Shown here: one piece after another, positions 14,313 through 27,200 of the stretch
Position numbering within the stretch: position 1 is the first letter of the stretch
Layout of the letters: every line of letters begins with the position of its first letter
NCBI GenBank assembly: GCA_963457665.1
Contig: OY735219.1
Span: 37,506,477 to 37,570,476 of the forward strand
Direction of reading: 5' to 3'
Length of the DNA: 64,000 nt
DNA from: Thysanoteuthis rhombus
Taxonomy: Eukaryota; Mollusca; Cephalopoda; Oegopsida; Thysanoteuthidae
The notes under the pieces: model-generated
Databases searched by the model: none
What the model saw: the letters and a program-made list of their open reading frames with translations, nothing else
Told to the model about the DNA's origin: nothing
Made by a program: the position numbers and the translations under genes

Positions 14313-17300
14313 TACAAAATGCATTTCATACATGTGGATTCTCAAGCATTGTCCCCATCCAAGTAATTTCAAAGTTTTTAAAAAAAAATACTAACCAAAA
14401 TGCTTTCATGTGGTTCCGATAGAAGTTGACTGTTGTTATTGGAAGCTCTTTCTCCTTCAACCCAGATTTCAGTGCACAGAGAAAACAGTGTATTAATAAG
14501 TCATCCATTTCATCTGGAAAAAGTAAAAGGATAATGCAAACACAAACATTGGCAGGTCAACATCTGTATGAGTCATAAATCATTATACATTCATACATCA
14601 CCCTTTCTTCTATGCGAACAATTCAAAGTTTGTCAACAATAAATACATAGTGAACCAGTAGAGAAGCTGGAAGTATACATATTCATGTAATAAATCTGTT
14701 AATACTGATTTAAATGCCAAAATCAAAGCCATAGAGTTATGCAATAATTGATATAAACTGGATACATGCCATCTCCCTGATATCAAAATTGGTTACTTTC
14801 AACAAACACACACACAAAATGCTACACAGATTCCAAGTAAGAAATATTATTATGATGTTAATAGAATTAATAACATTTGTAATAACTCGCCATCACAATC
14901 TATAATTAAACAACTGTCGTGTTAAAATGTGAAGTCATAAAAAAAAAAATTCCATCCAAGTCAGAATAAATTCCATTTATGACATCAATAGTATTTTCCA
15001 TGGCAAAACATCTAAAATATAGTAAGAAGAAACACGTAGATTCTGAAGAAACTAGATATTGATAACACTTAGGTAGTAGCATTGATAAAATTACTTGAAA
15101 ATAAACCAGCAGATTAAGCAAATTAGGAAATTGAGTTAAGGTGTATTTAATCAGGGATTTCAGATTTTGCCTTTAAATGCAAAACAGAAATAGTATTTTT
15201 TTTATTAAATGAATAGATATCAAAAGATATTGAAAGAAAATTTTTTTAAAAATGTAACAAAATTCACTAAAAATATTGTTATATTCAATCTGAGGGAAGA
15301 TATCCTACAAAATAGTTATTACCAAATCAGAGAGTGATTGCATTCACTGCAAATGAATAGATAATAATCATTATTACCATTAATATCACCAGCATTTACA
15401 CAAAGCTCACAATAAGAGAAACTACCAGCGATCACTGTTTAGTTAACGAAAGATTATCGGCTCATTATGACTAGCAGTTATCTCCCTTGTATCGAGCTAA
15501 TATTGAGCGATCTGGAAGACTAAAACAAAATCAAACTAAAAAAGTAATACCCAGAATTTCAGTAGAATAAGAGATGATTTGAATGAAAAATCTTTGAAAA
15601 TTTACAAAGATCAACAAGGGTAATGTTAAACTGGTAAGTCAGACTGAGTTGGTTTGAGAGAAGCTATTAAACAATTCGTTTGCAACCCTTCTACCATTGT
15701 AAAATTATTTATGGAATTCCTCAATACAACTGTATTTGAGGAATATTTTAAAGGTCAACTCTCTACATGTATCTAGAACAGAGGTTTTTAGAGTCCCAAG
15801 TCGTATTTCTCACCTTTCACATCCCTACATCTCAGTTATTAAACATAGAAATCAAGAAGAGTAGAGACATGTCAGCAGATATCAGGAAGTGTGAAGACCG
15901 ATCTGCAGTGCCTAGATGATTCACTTTGAGCCTTAAAAAAGGAAATCAAAGGAAAGTATGTCTACAAAAATTTCTTACACATCAATAAATCCTTGTCTCA
16001 AAGCTAAAACAATTTATGAATCACATGGTCCTGGGTTCAAAACCTGATAATAACCCAGTGACATGTCAATTCATGAAAAAGAAAAAGAAAAAAAGAAAAA
16101 TTTTAATAGAAGAAATACTACATGTACAACATATAGTAAAATAAAATTGGGCATATATTTGGTAGTTACAATTGAAAATGTTTTTTCACATCATAGAGAA
16201 TAATGCTAAAAGTCAAATATTTACTAATTTAATTGCATTTTTTACAGATTCAATGTAAATAGAGATCTAATTTGTTATTATTTGGACGTTTTTGAGCCCT
16301 TCATAGCAATGGTATCTACCCAAGAAAGCAGACTAATTTTCAAGTATGATTTCAAATTAGGACATAATGCTGCTCAAGCTGCCTATCATGTCAAGAGAGC
16401 ATTTGGAGTGAACATGGTGCACACTGGTCAAATTCCCCAAACTTTTGGTTAGCACATCGCACATATCATTTATAAATATCTTATGACATGAGTGAGTAAG
16501 AGAGCGAGAGAGAGAGTGCATCTATCCTCACTATTGAGAAACCTGCCTCCTGTTCAGGGGCAGATAATTTCACTTCTAGGCGATTCAATAAAACAGACTG
16601 ACGACTGAGCAGTTTGCCATATATGTTTGGAGTACATTATGAATATCTATACCTCACATAAATGAATCAACGTAGCTGGCACGTGTACTAGAACAAATTA
16701 TCTGAAAAAAAAAAGGATGTTTTATCTGAAAAAGTCTCCAAGAAAAATACTATCACGAGATTTAGGCATTGATGTTTGGTCCAAAATGATGATGATCATC
16801 ATCATCAACTTTTTAGCACCCGCTAGAGAGACCCAAAAATATACTTTTTCAAATGAACAAAAGAAAAATGTTTTTTAGATGGCGCCTCATGGAAATTTCT
16901 ATGTGAACATGAGCACCTGGAGAGACACACAGATAGATACACAGAAAGGCAAAGAGAAGAATCTGTCGCCCACTTGGCTGGTTGGTTGATCAGGCAAGCC
17001 ATTTGTGGGGCTACAGTGATTCAAATCCTCTGAAGTATTATTGAAAAAAATCAACAGATATACAAGTTTCTTTCACTACCCAAAAGTAGAGTATTCTTAT
17101 ATTAACTTAGTTCTGTTAGTAACACTTGTCAACATATATTCTCTTCCTAGTCGGCATGAATATTTCATTTTCAGTACAAATATTATATTCAGTTACATCT
17201 AAAAGGTTGAAAAATCAGACAAAGTGGTATAAGAAAAAATGCATTACACTGGCTGGGCAGATAGAGTGAAAATAATCAGAATAATAAGTGAAAGATATAC

Positions 17301-18249
17301 TAAAAATCTTGAAAACTGGTTCTTTATAGTAGAAGAGTCACATAATATAATTTTATGATATATCAATGCATATAGGTCATGTAGAAATTGATAATTAAGA
17401 TTTTTGTTGAAGAACTTTGGAGAATAGTAAGAAGTCTGTAGGTGAGATTGAAGTTTGCAAATAATGAGTTTAAATATAAACTTAGCACTTTAGCTAAAAA
17501 AAAATTTTAGTTTAGAGATTTCGTAATTTTTTCATACAAAGTCCTCAAAATTATGTTATGTAAGTCGGTTACTTTCTGATCCCTGTTAATGTACTATGTT
17601 CAGATATTTTGTTATACATAGAATATTAAATTTCATTATTGTTGTTTAAGTTTTGATTCTAATGTTGTATGTTAGATAATATTGAGGTGTTTAGCTGTTT
17701 TGCTATGTATGTACCCTTAATTAAACCAAAATAGTTCTTAGAATGGCCTCTTATTCAAGGAATCAGTCATTTTTTAAAATCTCCATAATTTTCTTGCAAC
17801 AATATATGTTGAGAAAGTATATATATATATATATACGTTTTACTGAATATTCCCCAGAGCCACTTCCTATTGAAAATTTTACACCCTACCACTGAACGTA
17901 TGAAGAGATGATATAGGACGTTAAAATACGTGAAAACTCGCTCGGTTGAACTTTCGGTATACATACAAGAAAGCAGAATGATCGTATAGGTTTTTTTTTT
18001 CTAATTTGGGAAAAGGGGAGGTAAGTCTGATATTTTGTCCTAATACATACATAGTAATAATGGTTAGAACCATTGGGTTTTTGGAAACATTCTAACCTAA
18101 TTGGTTAAATGTAGAATATGTTGTTCAAATGTAAATGAGCTGTTCATTTTCATGATCCACAAGAAATAACTTATTGCCGGTTGCTGATGAGTGTGAGGAG
18201 TATGAAACATTAACATTCACCTAGTGTATGTCCTTATAATTCTTATTTT

Positions 18250-18281
<32 letters not shown>

Positions 18282-21200
18282 TCACTTACACACACACACT
18301 AACCACTCAACATTATATTAATAAAACTTCAACACAAGACACTATATCAAAAACATTTCTTATCTGAGTCTTGAGCCTATTGCTGTCAGTCAGGAGGAGG
18401 AATGAAACAAATAAGCAATATCACAAATACTTATTCCTCACTCTACTACCATTCACTGACATGTCGAAACTCATCTGCTCATCATTGTTGGGTTAAACAA
18501 AAGATAAAATCAAAAAATGAAAATCCTTTCAGAGTTATACAGAGTTTGACCTTGAATTTATTTTATATACATATTGGCTTTATCATCTTTTGAAAAAATT
18601 CAGGTGAGACAAAAAGCTACACAGTAAATCTGCGGTTAAATGGATTGATAGGGGTGGACAGTTGCCTGTTGATTGTGAATGTCTGTTAAATTGAATGTTA
18701 CCTGAGAAAGGTCATTCTTAACCCTTTTAATATTCAAATTCTAATATTCTTCAATATAATATGAAATATAAATTCTACACAGCAAGTCAGTAAAATTCGC
18801 AAGAAAAGTAAGTAATTGTCCAATGTAAGAGAATTTTTCAATTAACTTTTATTTCTAAGCTACATTCAAGTTTGCCTGCTTTCTTTTAACTTCTGTAAAA
18901 TCTGTGGATGTAATTTTGAGTTGTAAGGATTGCTGAATTATTTAAAGAATGAAACTAAACATTCACAAATTGGCATAGATCATAACAGGATAATTAAGTC
19001 AAAACAAAGCCAGATTTAAAAAAATATCTGGTAGTTCCAGATGATTATCTAAAATATCATCCAAAATTTATGCAAAAAATATCCAGATATATCTAGATGT
19101 TCCAGGAAATTGTCTAATACACTACATTTTAAGCCTTCATTCCCAACATTCTATATCAAAATATAAAAAAATGATACCATTTAAAAAATTTAAGGACTGT
19201 AAAGTAAAAATATGAAAGGTGTCAATCTTAAAAATTCAATTTTGATATTTTGAATGATTATAACCTTTGGGAAATTATTCAATTTTGAATTTATGTAGAA
19301 ATATGATTATTAAAAAAGATAAAAATAATTCAGGTAAGCTGAACCTCCATAAAAATGGCGGAAACCAAGTATCCAGGTTAACCTGGTATAGTAAATAGAC
19401 CTTTCTCCTCATAAAACCTTTAAAAGACTTTTTTCTGCAAATTAACAAATTCCTGGGTGGTTCCAGGGTGTAATGGATTGGAAGTACCTAAGAGAGAAAA
19501 ACAAATTCTCCAAAGAGAAGTGCGAGGTTCAAAGAAACAAATTTCTATTAGTTTGTCACAAAGTATATTTACAAGTAAATACACTTAGAGACAAACTAAT
19601 AAATTTAGTTGTAAAAAAGTAAAGAAATTTTTTAAAAGTTGGTCAGGCCTACATAACATTTTTTCCTATGTAACCCACTACATTTGGTTCTAATTTAAAA
19701 TAGCAAAAAAAAAAAATGGAAAATTTAAAATTGATATAAGAATGGTATTCATTCAAAAGATTAAGTATTTGTTTTTTTCAAACAGCAAATGGGGAAACAA
19801 TTTATGATATAAATATGCCACAGATGCAAAGGGACACAAATAATTTTATGTTTTTCAAGCCCAAGTAGGGTATATATCTAGCAAGTTCTAGCAATTTTTC
19901 TCTCACCGAAATAGAGAAACAAATGGCAGCATGACAAATGAGAGCCACACTGGAGAATTGGCAAAATTTTGATTTTTTGAATGATTGGCAAAAGTTCACT
20001 TATCAAATATCTAAAAATATCAAGATTTTGCAAAAAAAAAAAAAAAAAAAAAAAAATCTAAATACATCTAAACCTCATATAGAAATATCTAAAAACGGTT
20101 TCTTACACCTAAATTTAGATATAATGTTGACAACTATGAAAGCAAAACTTTTCTGAACAATTAAAGTATCGATTAGATCCAAAAAACATTATATCGGGGA
20201 TTCTGTTAAACCAAGGGTTTACTGTATTATTCCTTTTTCATATCCCAATGGAGATAGAAATGACTCGAAATGAAGGAAAAAAAATTCAAAGCTTCAATTT
20301 TTTCTTTGCAATTTATCTGATATTGGGAAAATCAGTAATGCACAAATTATAAATATCAACGTGTTTTACCTTGGGCACGAAGCTGCTCATCTTCTTCTTC
20401 ATCCTCTTCCTCTTCTTCATCTTCCCTCTGCCCTTCCTGCTCACCCTCCTCTCCATCTTTTTGTTCTAAATGACAAGGACCGACGTCCTCAGTTGTATCT
20501 GTGATGGTCAAATCATTCAACTCTGAAAGATTGGCTTCCTCTCCCGTTTGTGAGTGACTACTTTCTTTGGCTGTACAACTTGTCTCATCAGAGTCAGAAG
20601 GGTCACTACTAGGCACTTCTGGAGAGAGAGAGAGAAAAATAAAAAACATATTTAGTGCAAGATGCTAATGTGATTCTATTTGGACTGTTACATTATTTCT
20701 ATTAATCGAAAACCAGATTTACAGGCAGGATTTTCAGCCACTCCCAGCAGAAGGCCTAAAGGACCTTTGGCCCCAATAAGAATTTATCAAAATTTATCTG
20801 AAAATCATCACCATCATGAACTCTTGGATCATATTCGATGAAGATATCTGCAGGGAATTCGTAATACATTTCAAGTACCCACATTTTTGGGAAATCTAGA
20901 TTTTTCACTGAAAATATGAAATTCTTAAAACCTAGACATTTTGGGGACCTAGGATCGGTGGGGGCAGGGTAACGAGGATCTTCCAACAAGAAAAGAAAAA
21001 GAAAAAAAAAGAAAAAGAAAAAAAAGAAAAAGAAAAACGAAAGAGAAAAATATAAAATTTAAAGACTGAACTCCCAATCACTAGGTAGCAAAATGCACCT
21101 TGTTACCTGGTGATTGTGAGTAGTGAAAGTCATCTACTCTGGTTCAGCAGAAAAAAGCTAAACTAAATCACTGGGAAGAATCAACTGACATGAAATATCC

Positions 21201-24200
21201 TCTTGTTGTGGACAGTGGAAGGAGAACAATCTATCTCTGTGGACTGAATAAAAAGTTTGGTTCGAAATTCTCAAAAGGTTTCCTTAACATGATAGACACT
21301 TAAAGATGACTGGAACGTACAATAGTTGAAATATTGTGACAATATCAACCAAGATAAGGATACTAGTCTGAATAGAGTAATCCAGACATATGATAATTAG
21401 TAATGTGTATTTATGCTGCCACACTAAGGGACGCAACTGATGTAGTAAAATAGAATTTTATGTTCAGATTATATAATAAAAATAATGGATTTAAAGAATA
21501 AAAAAATGAATAAAAAGTAATAAAAACAAAAACTAACATAAATCTGTTTGTGGTTAACAGAATACTATTCTCAATACAAATCTCCATTATCCACGTATAA
21601 AAAACACAATGTGTATATCCATATATTAGCCGTCATTTTTTACAGCACAGGAATATAATAATGATAGAATATAATGATGATTTTTATATCTCAGATATTC
21701 TGATGGATTTTACTTTATTTTACATCTAGGGATTGTTTTATATATTAAAACTAAAGATATTCTAGGAGGTACATATTAAGCATTAATTTTCAAGAAACTC
21801 ATGAATTTGTAGACTTGTCTTCAAAACAATATTTTTTGTAATTAAGAAAAATCATTTCAGCTATAGCAATCCTTCAAAATAAAGAAAAAGTGATACATGG
21901 TTCTTATTTAATTCATTTGGTAAAAATCAGAAAACATTTAAAAGACTTGTAAATCATGATATCATTTTTATCCAATAAATGGTATTCAATTCCTACACTT
22001 TTGTCATAATATTTTTAGTCACACTCTGTATAATTCTAGTTACCATGGTGTAATATAGATATCAGTTTCAAGTGCTTAATTGACCACAGCCTCGTTCTGC
22101 TCTGTAAAAATCATGAACCAGTTTGCTTATATGATTTAATCTCTATATCACTTGATAAAAACAAAAGTTTACTCAAACTAAAATCTACATCTCTAAGTAA
22201 GGAATAAATTTTCCATTCTTCTTTAATATCATGCTGTTACTAAGTAACCTGTGTTGATTTTTTCTACCAACTTGAAAATATTTACTGTAATCTGGAGGCA
22301 TTTATAGAACATTCTAATCTCTATGTACACGAAAGAGTTACATAAGCAAAAGCAAGGGGGGGGGTAATCAGTCTCACTGGGTGGCCCACTAATGTGAGCC
22401 TGTACCGGTCTTATGCTTATTCTAATTAGATCAAGAGACCCAGGAAAATAATACAAAGATATGGAAGCACAGCAGTTAACATTTTAACAGCTTTTCCATA
22501 CTTAGCCTTACTCACACTTTGAACATGTTCTCATGTTGAGCACAAACCATTATGCACTCTTATCTACCATCATCTCCCAAGGGATTTTCATGAATGAAAA
22601 AAAAATTAGGTTGTCTTAAAACCCAGTCCAGCATTATTATATTTCAGTCCGGCTTGAAGGTGACTAAATATAGTACAAACATCTTGTCACCTTCAACCAA
22701 GTGTATGAAAATCAAATTATCTCATTTCTGCCTATTCAGGCAACACAAATATGCCTACTGAATGTTACATTTTTTCAATGAAAATGAATGATAACTATAA
22801 TACATGGTTGATGCAGAGATTTCCAGAGCCATCTTAAAAGCATCTTTGAAGTTTATTCGGCTCTCTATTGCTTGTACAATCAATAAACTGCAGTATGTTT
22901 TTTTACAAATCTTACAGAGATTTCTGAAGCTCAAAAACATGAACTTACCGAAAGAAACATCAGTCAGTATTTAAACATGTCCTTCTCTTGCTCAATAAGG
23001 TGGCCTATCGATTAACATAGAAAATTGAATCAAACTCAGGCTGGGACAGTTTTTATTCACATTAGACTAATGATATTGGGAAAGGCATGAATTAATTTCT
23101 CCCTCTAGCTATTAGCAAATAGCTAGGTACTTGGAACCTCCTAGACATGTTACATTCAGACTATCACTTGTTTCACTCTATGCAACATTCCTTGTCTTGC
23201 CAATGGTTCCAATAAGTTGAAAATCTCAAAGAATTCACCACACCAGAACTAGAATTGTTCTTCCATGGTAGAATACACAAGTTACCTGGAAGTCATAGAA
23301 ATCCTGGAGAAAATGCTCTGGTGACAGGATAGGGATTCTATGAATTTATATGAGTTAAAGTTTTTGTAAAAAGTATTGCTGAAAACCATCAACTTGATAT
23401 GAATATATTGCTTATTTTTGTTTTTCTTTTGGGACTATTACAGTTCTGTATTTACTCAAGTACAATGCAATCTCAGATATAATGCAACCCTCATTTTTTG
23501 TAGCTAAAAAATCAATAATCTATCATAATTATTCACACACTCAAGTAAAATGCTACCAAACAATTCAAATCTTGATTTTTTAAATATTGAATTCTGGCAT
23601 TATACATGAGTAAATACCATAGTTAAATATGCTATTTTTAATTTCCTAAATACCTCGTTTTTGACAAGTGGTCCTTTTATAACAAATTCTCCAAAAACAA
23701 AAGAATTTTTGAAATAAATCATAACATGTACGAAAATATCAATATTTGCGTATATGACTGAAGACCAAAATGTCTATGGTTTCATTCCTTTTGCTTTATG
23801 GCAGACACATTTTTCTAGTTCACCGAGATAAGCTATAAACTAAAGCGAAGAGACTTTCTACTGAGCGGTCAGTCAGGTACAAAAAAAAAAAAATCAATAT
23901 CTATACCTCTCTTGTGAATCACAGTGAATCAGAACAAATAATCTAGAAGTATCTAAAAATACATCTTTTATATACAATTATCTAAAAGAAAATAACAGCA
24001 TAAAGTTTAGGCATTGTTGGTCCAAAATTACTGTGGGGACCCCAAAAAATACTTTTTTTGAAAAAAGAAAAAAAAAACCAAAAAAAAACAAAAACATAGT
24101 GCATAGTGCAAATTTGCATAGACAAGTAAAGAGAGAAGAATCTGTAGTCTGCTTGGCTGGTTGGTCAGGCCATTAGTGGAACAATGGTGATTCAATATGC

Positions 24201-27200
24201 ACTCAGTACAAATATCGTCTTACACAGAGATTTCTTTCTGGTAACTCAACACATGAATATGTTGTTTTAACATGAGTATTATTTTCTTTTTCTTTTTCTT
24301 TGATAATAACTTGCTGCCCTCTTCAGAACTAGGAGCCAAGAAAGGGGGGTCTATTATCGTTCACATCTTCGTCTTAGCAAGTCATCAGTCCAATGCCATG
24401 GACGATATATATTGACTTACATTGGCGTGTTTTTCTTTCCTAACAGCAAATCCTGAAACAGCTAAGAAACAAAACCCCACCCAAAATGCAAAATGGCGAG
24501 ATAGTAGATACAAATGTACAAAAAGTAGAGTGTTTTAACACATCTATGGAAATATCATATTTATCAAGTGTAGTACATATTAATTGAATTGTAAAAAGAT
24601 AAAAATTTTCCATTTTGAATTTTTTATACGAAAAGCCTAGCTCAAGATTTACAGCATTAAAAAATATACTTAGCAGCAAACAGGTTAAAAGAAAAAGCAA
24701 GAAAATGGAACTTGACTTCTTTTTCATAACAATACTGTACTTCATTCTCAATATAATTATCGTGTGGACAAATCACAGAATGATGGTATTCCAAGTTTCA
24801 TGATTTTCTGCTTGAAAATAAGCCTCACCTCCATAGAAGCAGTTATTTTTGCCATCTTCCTTAAAATCGCTATACAATAAGGGAGTTAATATTCAGGTTG
24901 AATCAAGCAAAAAAGTACATTTTATAACCTCTAGGGTCAATGTATCCTTACACACATCTCAGTGAGTTGCAACATTTAAATAATTCCTTCAAAGCTGAAT
25001 GACAAGGGAATATTTACCTTGAGGTATATGTGGAGGTCCTGATTTATCCCCAGCAGCCCTAAAAGCAATGAATAATGTTCATTAACATAAAGTAAGACAA
25101 ATTTAATTGCAAGTATCATAGTAACACCTTATAGATCTCAGATGTAAGTGTCATTTTCAAGAGGTAAGTGTGAGTTTCCATATAACTCTAAAAGATTAGA
25201 AACTAATGAAAATATAAATAAATGAAAGATATCAAAAATAATTTATGCTGTTCTCTCCAAACTGGGAATTTATCCTCCTCTTTTATCAAAAATTTAATTT
25301 GATTTAATTTAATTAAAACAATGATGCCACAATCAAAATGTAATGTAATTTATTTGAAACAAGGATGAAATGTATGATTCAGACCCCTTTAACAACATGA
25401 ATAGAATATTGTGAAGAAAGAGTGTAACAAAATCAAATGAACTTAATCAAAACGAGGATTGTGTAATTGAATAAATCACTATTGGTGAAAATGGAAAAAA
25501 AATCATCTTTTGGATGGATCAAATTGTAAACTGTTGTTTTGCCAATGATTCTAAACCCTCTAATGGCAACACTGGATAATCTTATTGGCAGAACAACCAT
25601 AACTTACCATAATTCATCTCCAAAATAATGTATAATGCCGATTCCCTTGCCTTTCATGTTACTATCATACATGTCTCTTCCAGACATAAGCATCTGACCA
25701 ACGACCACGGGTGCCCTACAATAAAATAGGAAATGTAAACAAATCAAAATAAGCTAATCTGAAAAAAAATATGACTGTTTCAATCCCATCCCTCAAACTC
25801 ATCTTTTTGGGTACCATTTCCTGCGTGAAAGTCTACAGATAAACAAAAGAAGAAAAAAGGCTAGAACTCGGAAAGGCTGAAACTCAGTGTTGCCAGCTGA
25901 AAAATATGTTTGCACTTGTTTGACTGTCTAAAAGTGCTAAATAAATGAAGAAATAGCCAGAAAAAAACAAACAGTATTGCTAAAAATGGTAAAAAAAATA
26001 TTGCATGTTTGCATAAATCTTGGGAACTCTTATTAGTCAAAGATAGAATTCTGTCTGAAGACTGAGATTCAACATACATGTCCAAACTTAATTATTTCTT
26101 TTAAAACAAACGTTTGTGGCACTTGAAAAATTATGCAAACTCGTAATCACTTTCTTTGCTTTGAGGCATGGGGGTGATATAATGATACCATTCATTGAGT
26201 TCAGAACTGTCTCAATATTTTCAATGGCTGCCATGCTATTATTAAAGGACTTCCGTTAGGAAGTCCTATAATAATAGGGGTCAGCGTTGAGGCATATAAG
26301 AAAATCATATACAACGTCTATAATAGTTACCTCCCTTTTTTGCAAACCCTAGCCAGACAATTACCAAAAAGGATAAAATAGACAGGTAGCTAGCCTCATG
26401 GCTGGAATAGATACACATTTCCCCACTATCATCAGATGCCAGTGTTCAAGCCAAGGTAAAAGCCAGGATTTCAAATGCTGATTTTCTCGGTAAACAGGTC
26501 TTCCCCTAACTGGCATAATGCAATCTTTCTCACTCTATTTCTCCCACCTTCCATACTAAATTAAGATTAGTAAATACAAAGATTAAAATAACAGGTCTGC
26601 TTAGTTAATCAATAGAAACCGTCACATGACCAAAGTCTTCTGGCAGCATGCCGTATTGGGGTGATCAATGAATAAGTTACTTCTCTCACCTTTTTTATAG
26701 GCAGTGATCACTAAAAACATCTTCAAGTATGAATGCTGCTGGACACAAACAAAGGGATCAATTTAGCATAAACTGACTTTGCCAATCAAGTCCCCACTGA
26801 AAAACCTATTTAAAGGGGAAATCAGACGAAAGAAAAGTTTTTCTAGACATAAGGAGTAAATGTTGAAATTTTCAGCTCCCTCACCCTAGTGGTGCAACCT
26901 GTATGCATGTTACATACATAGCCATCCAGCCAGACTAACTTAAAAACTGAAGAAACCTATGTTGGCATTTGGTTTTTACCCCATCCTCCTAACCTAGCAC
27001 ATTAGGATTCGTATTCAATCAGATCAGTAGAACAATTTCTTTATGGCAAAAAGGGTCTGTTATTTCTATTAATAATGATTATATTCTCAACAGTTAAATT
27101 TAACTTTTGTAACGTTTGAACAGATTCTTATTCCTTCTCTGAAGATATATTATTACTTACCAAACAACCTACTATAACTGTTGTATCATTATAGTCTCTT

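Larger units (their letters stand above)
12216..14395 (-). other. EIF2D intron 8
   Basis: 12300-13430 is AT-rich with no recognised element. A minus-oriented family B fragment lies at about 13435-13560, an A-rich stretch at 13991-14012, and (CT)n/(TA)n with a flanking foldback at 14238-14324. Confidence 0.65.
14514..20369 (-). other. EIF2D intron 7 (longest seen, 5.9 kb)
   Basis: The intron contains a repeat copy at about 14878-15065, a tRNA-3'-half-like fragment near 16015-16060 (GGGTTCAAAACC), a mariner N-terminal fragment at 16261-16440 and a family B copy at about 16590-17035. From 17040 to 20030 it is AT-rich with short (TA)n and (CA)n tracts and no recognised gene. A poly(A) tract lies at 20031-20056. 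Confidence 0.65.
20619..25017 (-). other. EIF2D intron 6
   Basis: The intron has an A-rich (AAAAAG)-type tract at about 20990-21050 and a family B copy at about 23835-24200. A short inverted repeat (TTGAAGGTGAC / GTCACCTTCAA) lies near 22654-22699. The rest is AT-rich with no recognised gene. Confidence 0.65.

Noticed and set aside
22654-22699. Hairpin TTGAAGGTGAC / GTCACCTTCAA as a miRNA precursor
   Set aside because: The arms are only 11 bp with a loop of more than 20 bases and no extended pairing, so it could easily be chance.
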